11,172 nt of DNA from UBA8517 sp964606975 (GCA_964606975.1 CAZSGY010000012.1:1-11172); one strand, 5' to 3'; counted from the stretch's first letter, positions 1 to 4,746 are shown. Notes: generated by a model from the sequence alone, not told the origin. A program made the numbers and translations.

Positions 1-67
1 GGTCTTTCTGCCATTTGTCTGATTATAGCAAACCCTGCAACAGGCACTTTTATTTATATATTTTTTC

Positions 68-76
68 TGTTACAAT
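68..76 (+). promoter_or_regulatory. Candidate extended -10 promoter for secE-nusG
   Basis: TG-T-TACAAT (TG at 68-69, hexamer at 71-76) matches an extended -10 element with one mismatch to TATAAT. No convincing -35 lies 16-18 bases upstream, as expected for extended -10 promoters. Transcription would start near 83-84, leaving only about ten bases before the secE ATG at 94, so the message would be almost leaderless. The AT-rich run before it may act as an UP-like element. Confidence 0.55.
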
Positions 77-93
77 TTACGCCTAGCACATAG

Positions 94-279
94 ATGAAAT
101 CAGTTGTTACTTTCTTTTCAGAAGTAAAAAGTGAACTTTCCAAGGTTACCTGGCCCAAGAAGAACGAGGTTGTAAAGCTCACAAGCATAGTTTTTTCGGT
201 TTCGATAATCGTAGGGCTTTACGTCGGAGGGCTCGATTACCTTTTTACAACTGTTTTGACCAAACTTATAGCTAAATAA
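94..279 (+). CDS. secE: Preprotein translocase subunit SecE
   Basis: SecE is the small essential membrane subunit of the SecYEG protein-conducting channel; it clamps the two halves of SecY. The 61-residue product carries the family hallmark amphipathic helix near residues 7-27 (FFSEVKSELSKVTWPKKNEV, including the conserved V-T-W-P) followed by one transmembrane segment at about 31-52. This is the minimal single-TM form; the E. coli protein has three TM segments. The ATG at 94 is chosen because it gives the standard short cytoplasmic N-terminus and lies just after an extended -10 box. No Shine-Dalgarno sequence is visible. It is separated from nusG by only two bases, the usual secE-nusG pairing. 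Confidence 0.95.
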   Translation: MKSVVTFFSEVKSELSKVTWPKKNEVVKLTSIVFSVSIIVGLYVGGLDYLFTTVLTKLIAK

Positions 280-281
280 AA

Positions 282-911
282 ATGAACGAAGACACAAAAC
301 AACCAGAAAATGCGATAGGAGTGGCTGAGCGTGGTATCGGCGGCAAAAAAATTCAGGGCCACGTTGTCATCTCAGAAACCACAGATCCTAAAGCCAAATG
401 GTATGTGGTTCACACTTCCTCAGGACATGAGGTCCGCGTTATGGATACTCTCCGCCAAAGAGTTGAGACCATGAATTTGGGCGGACGCGTCTTCGAGATG
501 TTAGTTCCTACACAGGACAGAGTTATCATCAGAAACGGAAAGAAAGCTACAATTAAAGAGAAGATTTTCCCCGGCTATCTACTTGTTAAAATGATTTTGG
601 ATGATCCGACATGGCTGGCGGTCAGAACAACGGCCGGAATTACAGGGTTTGTGGGCGCGGGCAATAACCCGACTCCTCTTTCCGAAGCTGAAGTCGCTAA
701 TATTCAAAAATTCATAAGTTCCCCCGCCCCCAGGTTTAAAACCAAGTTTAGTGTCGGAGAGGCTGTTAAAATTGTCGATGGTCCTTTCTCCGATTTCTTG
801 GGAACTATTCATGAGATGGACGAGGAAAAGGGCAAAGTTAAAGTCTTGGTTTCCATCTTCGGCCGAGAAACTCCGGTTGAGCTGGACTTCTTACAAATAC
901 AAAAGGTCTAA
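282..911 (+). CDS. nusG: Transcription termination/antitermination factor NusG
   Basis: NusG binds the RNA polymerase clamp and modulates pausing and Rho-dependent termination, and it can link polymerase to the ribosome. The 209-residue product has the NGN domain from about residue 39 (KWYVVHTSSGHE) through FPGYLLV at 96-102 and WLAVRTTAGITGFVG at 111-125. A C-terminal KOW domain follows from about 156 (KFSVGEAVKIVDGPFSDFLG) to the end. Both domains look complete. A hydrophilic extension of about 38 residues precedes the NGN core, so the protein is longer than E. coli NusG (181 aa). The extension is low in complexity and has no recognisable motif. The ATG lies two bases after the secE stop and has no Shine-Dalgarno sequence, so translation probably depends on coupling to secE. 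Confidence 0.95.
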   Translation: MNEDTKQPENAIGVAERGIGGKKIQGHVVISETTDPKAKWYVVHTSSGHEVRVMDTLRQRVETMNLGGRVFEMLVPTQDRVIIRNGKKATIKEKIFPGYLLVKMILDDPTWLAVRTTAGITGFVGAGNNPTPLSEAEVANIQKFISSPAPRFKTKFSVGEAVKIVDGPFSDFLGTIHEMDEEKGKVKVLVSIFGRETPVELDFLQIQKV

Positions 912-912
912 G

Positions 913-955
913 AACCTTTTGACGCTTACGTGCGAAAGAAGGTTTAATCTTTTCT
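913..955 (+). terminator. Candidate intrinsic terminator after nusG
   Basis: AACCTTTT (913-920) pairs with GAAGGTT-side bases up to 944, then a 2x2 internal loop and CGC/GCG close on the loop TTACGT. The 3' side is followed by TAATCTTTTCT, a weak U-rich tract. It starts two bases after the nusG stop. The helix is imperfect, so termination may be partial. Confidence 0.5.
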
Positions 956-990
956 AAAAAGACAAGGTGGAAAAATGAATTGGTTACTGT
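954..990. repeat. Diverged direct repeat, copy 1
   Basis: Copy 1 of a roughly 35-bp direct repeat. CTAAAAAGACAA (954-965) is identical to 1438-1449, and AATTGGTTACTGT (978-990) matches AATTGGTACTGT (1460-1471) with one extra T. The middle parts differ. The two copies bracket the 103-aa minus-strand gene. Confidence 0.55.
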
Positions 991-1003
991 AACTGAAGAA
1001 AAG

Positions 1004-1016
1004 AACCAGGTAGGAA
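1004..1016. repeat. 13-bp inverted repeat, left arm
   Basis: AACCAGGTAGGAA at 1004-1016 has an exact reverse complement at 1416-1428. The arms lie outside the 103-aa gene on either side. The right arm falls in that gene's 5' untranslated leader. Confidence 0.5.
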
Positions 1017-1080
1017 AGAAGGAAATGAAAGCACGAATGCTCATCAAATCCACAAACCGTGGCCTTTTCTTTGTTTAAAA

Positions 1081-1392
1081 TCACCTCTTTACAAATTGAT
1101 CAGGAAAACCCCAACCAATGCATGTTCGTTCAAGAGATGATACCTGCACCACCGACTGCTTGGGTTGAGATCCTCCCACGCTTATAGATGAGAAAGCTAA
1201 TACTTTAACGCTTTCCCCGCTTTTTAGTGTGCAATTACTGGGCTTATAAACGCTCATAGCGTTCCAGTCCGAAACAAGTCTTGTCTCTTTTTTGGATACA
1301 AGGACTTGTCCTTCCGAATAAACACGGACGTCCTGGAATATCAACATTAAGACAAATACAACAAAGAGAACTGCCACAATCTTTTTTAACAT
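1081..1392 (-). CDS. Small exported or membrane-anchored protein, possible SH3-like fold
   Basis: I do not recognise a named family. The 103-residue product begins with a charged MLKK and a hydrophobic stretch at about residues 4-20 (IVAVLFVVFVLMLIF), which is either a signal peptide or a single N-terminal anchor. The remaining ~80 residues would be outside the membrane. The pattern LKSGESVKVLAF followed by SVVQVSS and CIGWGF resembles a small bacterial SH3-like domain (L-x-x-G-x-x-V-x-V-L and a late G-W); this is a resemblance only. Two cysteines (about residues 54 and 92) could form a disulfide outside the cell. The ATG at 1392 has an excellent AAGGAGG Shine-Dalgarno (1403-1397) four bases upstream, unlike most genes here. 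A consensus promoter lies at 1476-1504. It is transcribed against nusG and rplK. Confidence 0.75.
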   Translation of the reverse strand: MLKKIVAVLFVVFVLMLIFQDVRVYSEGQVLVSKKETRLVSDWNAMSVYKPSNCTLKSGESVKVLAFSSISVGGSQPKQSVVQVSSLERTCIGWGFPDQFVKR

Positions 1393-1415
1393 TTCCCCTC
1401 CTTGGGAAAAAATGC

Positions 1416-1428
1416 TTCCTACCTGGTT
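1416..1428. repeat. 13-bp inverted repeat, right arm
   Basis: TTCCTACCTGGTT is the exact reverse complement of 1004-1016. Read on the minus strand it is AACCAGGTAGGAA and lies 24-36 bases before the ATG of the 103-aa gene, inside its leader. Confidence 0.5.
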
Positions 1429-1436
1429 TTAAAGAG

Positions 1437-1469
1437 CCTAAAAAGACAAAAAGTACCGCAATTGGTACT
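1437..1469 (-). terminator. Hairpin plus U-tract at the start of the 103-aa gene transcript
   Basis: On the minus strand AGTACC (1469-1464), loop AATTGC, and GGTACT (1457-1452) form a six-pair helix followed at once by TTTTGTCTTTTT. This has the form of an intrinsic terminator. It would stop read-through from the 66-aa gene, whose stop is at 1520. It also begins almost exactly at the predicted start site of the promoter at 1476-1504, so it could be a promoter-proximal attenuator or a 5' stabilising stem instead. Confidence 0.6.
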
Positions 1470-1471
1470 GT
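1438..1471. repeat. Diverged direct repeat, copy 2
   Basis: Copy 2 of the direct repeat described at 954-990. This copy contains the perfect AGTACC/GGTACT hairpin, which copy 1 has lost or never had. Confidence 0.55.
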
Positions 1472-1475
1472 GTGT

Positions 1476-1504
1476 ATTATAGGACAAAATAGACCATTTG
1501 TCAA
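1476..1504 (-). promoter_or_regulatory. Consensus sigma-70 type promoter for the 103-aa gene
   Basis: On the minus strand TTGACA (1504-1499) and TATAAT (1481-1476) are both perfect consensus hexamers separated by exactly 17 bases. The start site would fall near 1469, about 77 bases before the ATG at 1392. It is the best promoter by sequence in the window. It begins only 15 bases after the stop of the upstream 66-aa gene, so the two minus-strand genes are probably separate transcription units. Confidence 0.85.
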
Positions 1505-1519
1505 GCTATGGGGTATAAA

Positions 1520-1720
1520 TCAAGGCTTTTTCTTAGGCACAACCACATACCTTTCCGGAGTAAGGGTGTTCTTGTCGCCATCGTAGACAAAATCAATTCC
1601 TGTTTCCTTGGATATTCTTATTACCTCATCCGGGGGTATTCTATCCGCGGGAAACGGATTCCCTTTTTTTGTGTATAGTCCGGGCTTTAATTCAGGTTCC
1701 CCGCTTTCCGGTTCTGCCAT
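1520..1720 (-). CDS. Small soluble protein of unknown function (66 aa)
   Basis: I do not recognise this family. The product is a hydrophilic 66-residue protein with an acidic, proline-rich N-terminus (MAEPESGEPELKPGLY), a middle segment IPPDEVIRISKETGIDFVYD that could form a short helix and strand, and a basic C-terminal KKKP. There is no signal peptide or membrane segment. The ATG at 1720 lies about two bases from the start site predicted for its own promoter, so the mRNA would be leaderless. Codon composition resembles the neighbours. The defined promoter and the compact protein-like composition support a real gene; the function is open. Confidence 0.6.
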   Translation of the reverse strand: MAEPESGEPELKPGLYTKKGNPFPADRIPPDEVIRISKETGIDFVYDGDKNTLTPERYVVVPKKKP

Positions 1721-1749
1721 TTGATAAAATTATACCCCACTGTTATAAT
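1721..1749 (+). promoter_or_regulatory. Strong promoter for rplK-rplA
   Basis: TTGATA (1721-1726), a 17-base spacer, and TATAAT (1744-1749) with an extended TG-T just before it (1741-1743). Five of six -35 bases and all six -10 bases match consensus. The start would fall near 1756, giving a ~94-base leader before the rplK ATG. The element overlaps completely with an opposed promoter for the 66-aa gene. Confidence 0.85.
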
Positions 1750-1757
1750 ACTTTCAC
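1729..1757 (-). promoter_or_regulatory. Opposed promoter for the 66-aa gene
   Basis: On the minus strand TATAAT (1734-1729) is a perfect -10. A weak -35, GTGAAA (1757-1752, four of six), lies 17 bases upstream. The -10 sits inside the spacer of the rplK promoter, and the rplK -10 sits inside the spacer of this one. The start would be near 1722, immediately before the ATG at 1720. Confidence 0.6.
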
Positions 1758-1849
1758 CTCGATTAAATTTGAGGAAGACAGCCGATGTCGAACACTTCGC
1801 AAGTACTTGCTTGTATTCGCCACGGAACTTACAATTTTCGATTTTCAAA
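1756..1849 (+). promoter_or_regulatory. Structured 5' leader of rplK, possible L1 autoregulatory site
   Basis: The predicted leader contains a six-pair hairpin (CCTCGA at 1757-1762 with TTGAGG-side bases to 1774). It also contains a longer imperfect helix at 1789-1819: CGAA/TTCG outside and GCAA-GTAC-TTGC inside, whose core GCAAGTACTTGC (1799-1810) is a perfect 12-bp palindrome. In other bacteria L1 represses the rplK-rplA mRNA by binding a site that mimics its 23S rRNA site, so a regulator here is plausible. I could not match a specific L1-binding consensus. Confidence 0.4.
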
Positions 1850-2275
1850 ATGGCAAAAAAGATCAAAACAATAGTTAAAATTAATCTTAAGGCAGCCGAG
1901 GCTACCCCTGCTCCGCCCGTCGGAACGGCATTGGGACAACACGGAATATCCCTGATGGACTTCGTGAAGGCTTACAACGATAGAACCAAGGACATGAAGG
2001 GGCAAGTCGTTCCGGCCGTGATCACTATTTACGAAGACAGGTCTTTTGATTTTGAAATCAAAAAAGCCCCCGTTTCCGACATGATTAAAAAAGCTTTGGG
2101 GATAGAAAAAGGCAGCGGAAAGACCCCTAGAGAAATTGCAGGAACTCTGTCTAAGGATCAGGTAAGAAAAATCGCTGAGGACAAACTTATCGATCTTAAT
2201 ACCAAAGATGTAGAGGCGGCCATGAAAATTGTCGAGGGCACAGCCAGAAGTATGGGAGTAAAAATACAGGAATAA
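1850..2275 (+). CDS. rplK: 50S ribosomal protein L11 (uL11)
   Basis: L11 forms the GTPase-associated centre with the 23S rRNA and the L10-L12 stalk; it is also needed for RelA-type sensing of stalled ribosomes. With the ATG at 1850 the product is 141 residues, the exact usual length. It begins MAKKIKTIVKINLKAAEATP, followed by the family motifs PAPPVGTALGQHGI, FVKAYNDRT and GSGKTPREIAGTLSKDQVRKIAEDK, and ends MGVKIQE. The frame stays open upstream to a TTG at 1721, but that codon is the promoter -35, so the longer start is rejected. There is no Shine-Dalgarno sequence before the ATG. rplA follows after 15 bases. Confidence 0.97.
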   Translation: MAKKIKTIVKINLKAAEATPAPPVGTALGQHGISLMDFVKAYNDRTKDMKGQVVPAVITIYEDRSFDFEIKKAPVSDMIKKALGIEKGSGKTPREIAGTLSKDQVRKIAEDKLIDLNTKDVEAAMKIVEGTARSMGVKIQE

Positions 2276-2290
2276 AATAATACAAAACTT

Positions 2291-3079
2291 ATGGGAAAAA
2301 TGAAAACCAAATTCGTCGGTGAAGACGAAACAAAAAATAAAAAGAAACAAGAAAAGGTGCACATATCCGGTCTTAAGGGTGGCGAAAGAGTCAAGGTTGT
2401 TGAGGCGTCACCGACGGAAGAGTCCCCGATTTTTGAAGAAGGAAAAGAGGGCACCGAAAGCGTTAAAAGATCTGAACGCGTAAAACAGGTAGAAAAAGTA
2501 CGTGGTAAAAAATACATTGAAGCTAAAGCTAAATTTGATCACGAAAAGCTCTACAAAAACTCTGAGGCAATTAAATTTGCCAAGGAATCATCTTATTCGA
2601 AATTTCCAGGAACACTTGAGCTTCATTTGATCACCAAGAAAGTCGGAACTTCTGTCTCTGTTACTCTTCCCCACCAGGCAGGAAAGCAAAAGAAAGTTGA
2701 AATTGCCAATGATGAAACAATTGCCAAATTAAAAGAAGGCAAAATTGATTTTGACGTCTTGGTGGCCACGCCGGATATTATGCCAAAACTTGTTCCTTTT
2801 GCCAGACTTTTGGGACCTAAGGGCCTAATGCCAAACCCCAAAAACGGAACATTAATTAACGACCCCAAGAAAGTTAAATCTTTTTCGACAGCCATCGTAA
2901 CCCTAAAGACAGAAAGAGAGGCACCATTAGTTCACACCGTAATCGGCAAAACCACACAAGCGGACAACGAACTTACAGAAAATCTTGAGGCAATATTAAA
3001 AGCTTTCGGCGGAGCCAAACAAATTGAAAAGGCTTTCATAAAAGCTACCATGGGCCCGTCAGTAAAGATTAAGCTCTAA
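2291..3079 (+). CDS. rplA: 50S ribosomal protein L1 (uL1), extended and with reduced domain II
   Basis: L1 forms the mobile stalk that helps release deacylated tRNA, and it often represses its own operon mRNA. The core starts near residue 70 (VRGKKYIEAKAKFDHEKLY), and the hallmark LLGPKGLMPNPKNGT is at 173-187. Domain I is completed by HTVIGK, ENLEAILKAF and ATMGPSVKI at the C-terminus. Two features are unusual. About 60-70 charged residues (Lys/Glu-rich, including HISGLKGGERVKVVEA) precede the core. Domain II appears shortened: between TLPHQAGKQKKVEI and KIDFDVLVATPD the strand-helix unit present in E. coli L1 (about 18 residues) is missing, and the D-P-R-K...V-R-G segment before LPH is cut. 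Total length is 262 against about 230 normally. No Shine-Dalgarno sequence is visible; translation is probably coupled to rplK. Confidence 0.95.
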   Translation: MGKMKTKFVGEDETKNKKKQEKVHISGLKGGERVKVVEASPTEESPIFEEGKEGTESVKRSERVKQVEKVRGKKYIEAKAKFDHEKLYKNSEAIKFAKESSYSKFPGTLELHLITKKVGTSVSVTLPHQAGKQKKVEIANDETIAKLKEGKIDFDVLVATPDIMPKLVPFARLLGPKGLMPNPKNGTLINDPKKVKSFSTAIVTLKTEREAPLVHTVIGKTTQADNELTENLEAILKAFGGAKQIEKAFIKATMGPSVKIKL

Positions 3080-3088
3080 AATTGGTAT

Positions 3089-3117
3089 TTGACTAAAAAC
3101 ACCTCTTTGGCTAAACT
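3089..3117 (+). promoter_or_regulatory. Candidate promoter for the 80-aa gene
   Basis: TTGACT (3089-3094, five of six) and TAAACT (3112-3117, four of six) are 17 bases apart. The start would be near 3124, two bases before the ATG at 3126, giving another leaderless message. Confidence 0.45.
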
Positions 3118-3125
3118 AGCTCCAA

Positions 3126-3368
3126 ATGTCAGAATCATCAGAAGGCGTCACTCCTCCTTACCAAACTTCGGCCAAGGCCGATAAAAAACAAGAAACAAAT
3201 TCTGAACCGTGCATTTTGGTGGGAATGCCGAAAATAGTAGAAACCCCACAAAGCGTTCAGGCAGAAATTGACAAGGCTAAGTTCACACAAGAAAAACTAT
3301 CAAGGATAGTAGAAGCCAAAAGGAGAATAAAAACGCTGAAACGCGGCCAGCTTGAGAACTCCGGTTGA
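3126..3368 (+). CDS. Hypothetical 80-aa charged protein between rplA and rplJ
   Basis: I do not recognise this protein. It is hydrophilic with no membrane segment. Residues 1-30 look disordered (Ser, Glu, Lys, Gln-rich). Residues about 40-75 (SVQAEIDKAKFTQEKLSRIV, then EAKRRIKTLKRG) read as one long basic amphipathic helix, perhaps coiled coil or RNA-contacting. The gene sits between rplA and rplJ, where most bacteria have only an mRNA leader. Its TGA stop lies inside the -35 hexamer of the rplJ promoter, so it ends just where the next transcript unit begins. The ATG at 3126 lacks a Shine-Dalgarno sequence but lies right after a candidate promoter. It may instead be a chance open frame in a regulatory spacer. 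Confidence 0.5.
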   Translation: MSESSEGVTPPYQTSAKADKKQETNSEPCILVGMPKIVETPQSVQAEIDKAKFTQEKLSRIVEAKRRIKTLKRGQLENSG

Positions 3369-3393
3369 CTTTAGGCTTTAAAAATCAGATAAT
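3365..3393 (+). promoter_or_regulatory. Promoter for rplJ-rplL
   Basis: TTGACT (3365-3370) and GATAAT (3388-3393), each five of six to consensus, have an ideal 17-base spacer. The start would be near 3400, exactly at the 5' side of the closing helix of the rplJ leader. Confidence 0.8.
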
Positions 3394-3397
3394 ACCC

Positions 3398-3509
3398 TTG
3401 TCCTAAGAAAGCGTGCGAGTGGCAGGTGAAGCTAAATCCACAATAAGTCGCGCCGGAGGAATGATTGAACCGCACATCTGTGCCTCGTCCGTTCTCCACC
3501 CTAGGATAA
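3398..3509 (+). promoter_or_regulatory. L10-type leader of rplJ-rplL that can hide the rplJ ribosome-binding site
   Basis: The mRNA leader (about 115 bases) is closed by an eight-pair helix, TTGTCCTA (3398-3405) with TAGGATAA (3502-3509, one G-U pair). That 3' strand contains the AGGA Shine-Dalgarno (3503-3506), eight bases before the rplJ ATG. Inside lie further complementary segments: GTGCG (3413-3417) with CGCAC (3471-3475), GCAC-ATCT-GTGC (3472-3483), and GTGG (3419-3422) with CCAC (3496-3499). Some of these are mutually exclusive. L10, as L10(L12)4, binds such a leader in many bacteria to repress rplJL. Position, promoter and fold agree, but the exact L10 kink-turn consensus was not verified. 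Confidence 0.6.
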
Positions 3510-3514
3510 ATAAT

Positions 3515-4033
3515 ATGAAAAAAGCAGAAAAAGTATTTTTCGTAGACAATCTAAAAGCAGAGCTTAAAGACGCTAAAAGTGCCGTTTTGGTTAATTATGC
3601 AGGGCTTTCCGTTAAAGCTCAGCAGGAGCTAAAGTTGCGCCTTTCCGAAGTGGGAGGAAAAATGATTGTTGTTAAAAACACTCTACTTTCCCGCGCTGCA
3701 GAGTCCGCCGGATTTAAAAGCAAAGACCTAGAAGGTGTTTTGGTTGGACAAACCGCATTAATCATCGCCACAGACGACGCAGTAGCACCAATTCAAGTAC
3801 TTGGTAAATTTGCAAAAGAATTTGAGATTCCAAAATTTAAAGTCGGCATGGTTGATGGTTCCTTTCAAGATTCCCAATCATTGTCGCAAATTTCAAATTT
3901 ACCCGGCCGCGACGCCCTTTTGGGCCAGGTGCTTGGTACCCTCATGGGTCTAAATTACGGACTTGTGGGTACTTTAAATGGAAATTTACAGAAATTAGTT
4001 TATGTCTTGGATCAAGCATCCAAGAAAAATTAA
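3515..4033 (+). CDS. rplJ: 50S ribosomal protein L10 (uL10)
   Basis: L10 anchors the L12 dimers to the 23S rRNA at the base of the stalk. The product is 172 residues with the standard start MKKAEKVFFVDNLKAELKDA. Family motifs follow: VNYAGLSVKAQQELKLRLSE, KMIVVKNTLLSRAA, VGQTALI, KFKVGMVDG and LPGRDALLGQVLG. It ends in the helical L12-binding tail (NGNLQKLVYVLDQASKKN). The frame is open upstream to a GTG at 3413, but the extra 34 codons overlap the structured leader and have no homologous look, so the ATG at 3515 is used. AGGA at 3503-3506 is the likely ribosome-binding site. rplL follows after 27 bases. Confidence 0.96.
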   Translation: MKKAEKVFFVDNLKAELKDAKSAVLVNYAGLSVKAQQELKLRLSEVGGKMIVVKNTLLSRAAESAGFKSKDLEGVLVGQTALIIATDDAVAPIQVLGKFAKEFEIPKFKVGMVDGSFQDSQSLSQISNLPGRDALLGQVLGTLMGLNYGLVGTLNGNLQKLVYVLDQASKKN

Positions 4034-4044
4034 TAATTAAGAAC

Positions 4045-4052
4045 GGAGGTGA
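4045..4052 (+). promoter_or_regulatory. Strong Shine-Dalgarno of rplL
   Basis: GGAGGTGA at 4045-4052 is fully complementary to the 16S anti-Shine-Dalgarno and lies eight bases before the rplL ATG. It stands out because most genes in this window lack one, and it fits the need for several L12 copies per L10. Confidence 0.9.
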
Positions 4053-4060
4053 ATTATTAA

Positions 4061-4471
4061 ATGGCAGAAGAGACAAAAAAATTATCAGAAAAAGTAGAAA
4101 AAATTGTAGAGGAAGTTTCCAAACTTACAGTATTGGAACTTTCTGAGTTGGTTAGCGCTTTGCAGGACAAACTCGGTGTTTCAGCCGCTATGCCCGTTGC
4201 AGCCGCTCCCGCTGGAGCTCCCGCAGGTGGAGACGCGCCTGCAGCTGATGCAGCCAGTGCCAACCAAACAGTAGTCATTACAGATGCAGGAGCAAATAAA
4301 ATTGCTGTCATTAAGGCATTGAGAGAAATAAATCCCAACCTGACCTTGATGGATGCAAAAGGAATGACTGAAAGTGTACCCGCTGAAGTATTGAAAGATG
4401 CAAAAGCAGAAGATGCAAAAGCAGCTTCCGATAAACTGACTGCAGCAGGTGCTAAAGTGGAACTTAAATAA
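4061..4471 (+). CDS. rplL: 50S ribosomal protein L7/L12 (bL12)
   Basis: L7/L12 forms the multi-copy flexible stalk that recruits and activates translational GTPases. The 136-residue product has the N-terminal dimerisation helices (KVEKIVEEVSKLTVLELSEL to about residue 42). A flexible Ala/Pro/Gly hinge follows at about 43-66 (VAAAPAGAPAGGDAPAADAA), then the C-terminal GTPase-contact domain (NKIAVIKALREINPNLTLMDAKG...AAGAKVELK). The usual L-G-L-K-E-A-K of that domain reads L-T-L-M-D-A-K here, a conservative change in form. Length is slightly above the E. coli protein because of the longer hinge. A strong terminator follows within 20 bases of the stop. Confidence 0.97.
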   Translation: MAEETKKLSEKVEKIVEEVSKLTVLELSELVSALQDKLGVSAAMPVAAAPAGAPAGGDAPAADAASANQTVVITDAGANKIAVIKALREINPNLTLMDAKGMTESVPAEVLKDAKAEDAKAASDKLTAAGAKVELK

Positions 4472-4490
4472 TTTTAAGTTCCTACAACAA

Positions 4491-4520
4491 AAAGTCCCGC
4501 AATAAAAGGCGGGATTTTTT
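4491..4520 (+). terminator. Intrinsic terminator of rplJ-rplL
   Basis: AAAGTCCCGC (4491-4500) pairs with GCGGGATTTT (4509-4518) around the loop AATAAAAG. The helix has six strong pairs plus a G-U and A-U extension, followed by six T's. It is a textbook rho-independent terminator 20 bases after the rplL stop, and it closes the ribosomal cluster; rpoB does not follow. Confidence 0.95.
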
Positions 4521-4611
4521 GTGGAATGACATACGCACGTTCGCATTTAATACGGTCGCATAGATCGTTTATATTTTGACGGTTTCTAGAACAAATTAGT
4601 TATCCAAAAAA

Positions 4612-4643
4612 GGCATAAAAAACCAAAATACTGACCTTTCAGT
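4612..4643 (-). terminator. Weak candidate terminator of the minus-strand ligase cluster
   Basis: On the minus strand ACTGA-AAGG-TCAGT (4643-4630) is followed by ATTTTGGTTTTTTATG. The helix has only five pairs, but the T-rich tract is long. It lies about 100 bases beyond the stop of the last ATP-grasp gene, where a terminator is expected. The rest of 4521-4746 holds no gene or RNA that I can recognise. Confidence 0.4.
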
Positions 4644-4746
4644 CTACAACAACAAAAGGTTGATGCTTAAAATTTTTGCCATTATTTAATATTGCTACTG
4701 TTCAAATTTTAGTCTCAGTTGCAATTGAATTTTCTAATGAATTTTA

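Noticed and set aside
30..62. CCTG-CAA-CAGG hairpin near the left edge as a terminator of an upstream gene
   Set aside because: A four-pair stem with no clean T-tract directly behind it; the upstream gene is outside the window.
1050..1075. CCAC-AAACC-GTGG followed by a T-rich tract as a plus-strand terminator
   Set aside because: Only four base pairs; too weak to call, and the hairpin at 913-955 is a better candidate.
1025..1078. 17-codon plus-strand frame with an AGGAAAGAAGGAA stretch before it
   Set aside because: It is too short to judge, has no recognisable product and ends in an A/T-rich spacer. The purine-rich stretch overlaps the inverted repeat instead.
1281..1586. 101-codon plus-strand frame opposite the 103-aa gene
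   Set aside because: It runs antisense through the promoter and leader of the better supported minus-strand gene and has no family resemblance.
1721..1849. N-terminal extension of L11 from a TTG start
   Set aside because: The extra 43 codons cover the rplK promoter and leader, and L11 has its exact normal length from the ATG at 1850.
1829..2362. 177-codon minus-strand frame opposite rplK
   Set aside because: It is the antisense shadow of the L11 gene; its composition follows from the ribosomal coding strand.
3413..3514. N-terminal extension of L10 from a GTG start
   Set aside because: The extra 34 codons lie in the structured leader, and the ATG at 3515 gives a standard L10 N-terminus with a good AGGA upstream.
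4521..4746. Possible small RNA or tRNA in the spacer after rplL
   Set aside because: No cloverleaf, conserved tRNA bases or clear promoter; only the terminators of the two convergent units are seen.
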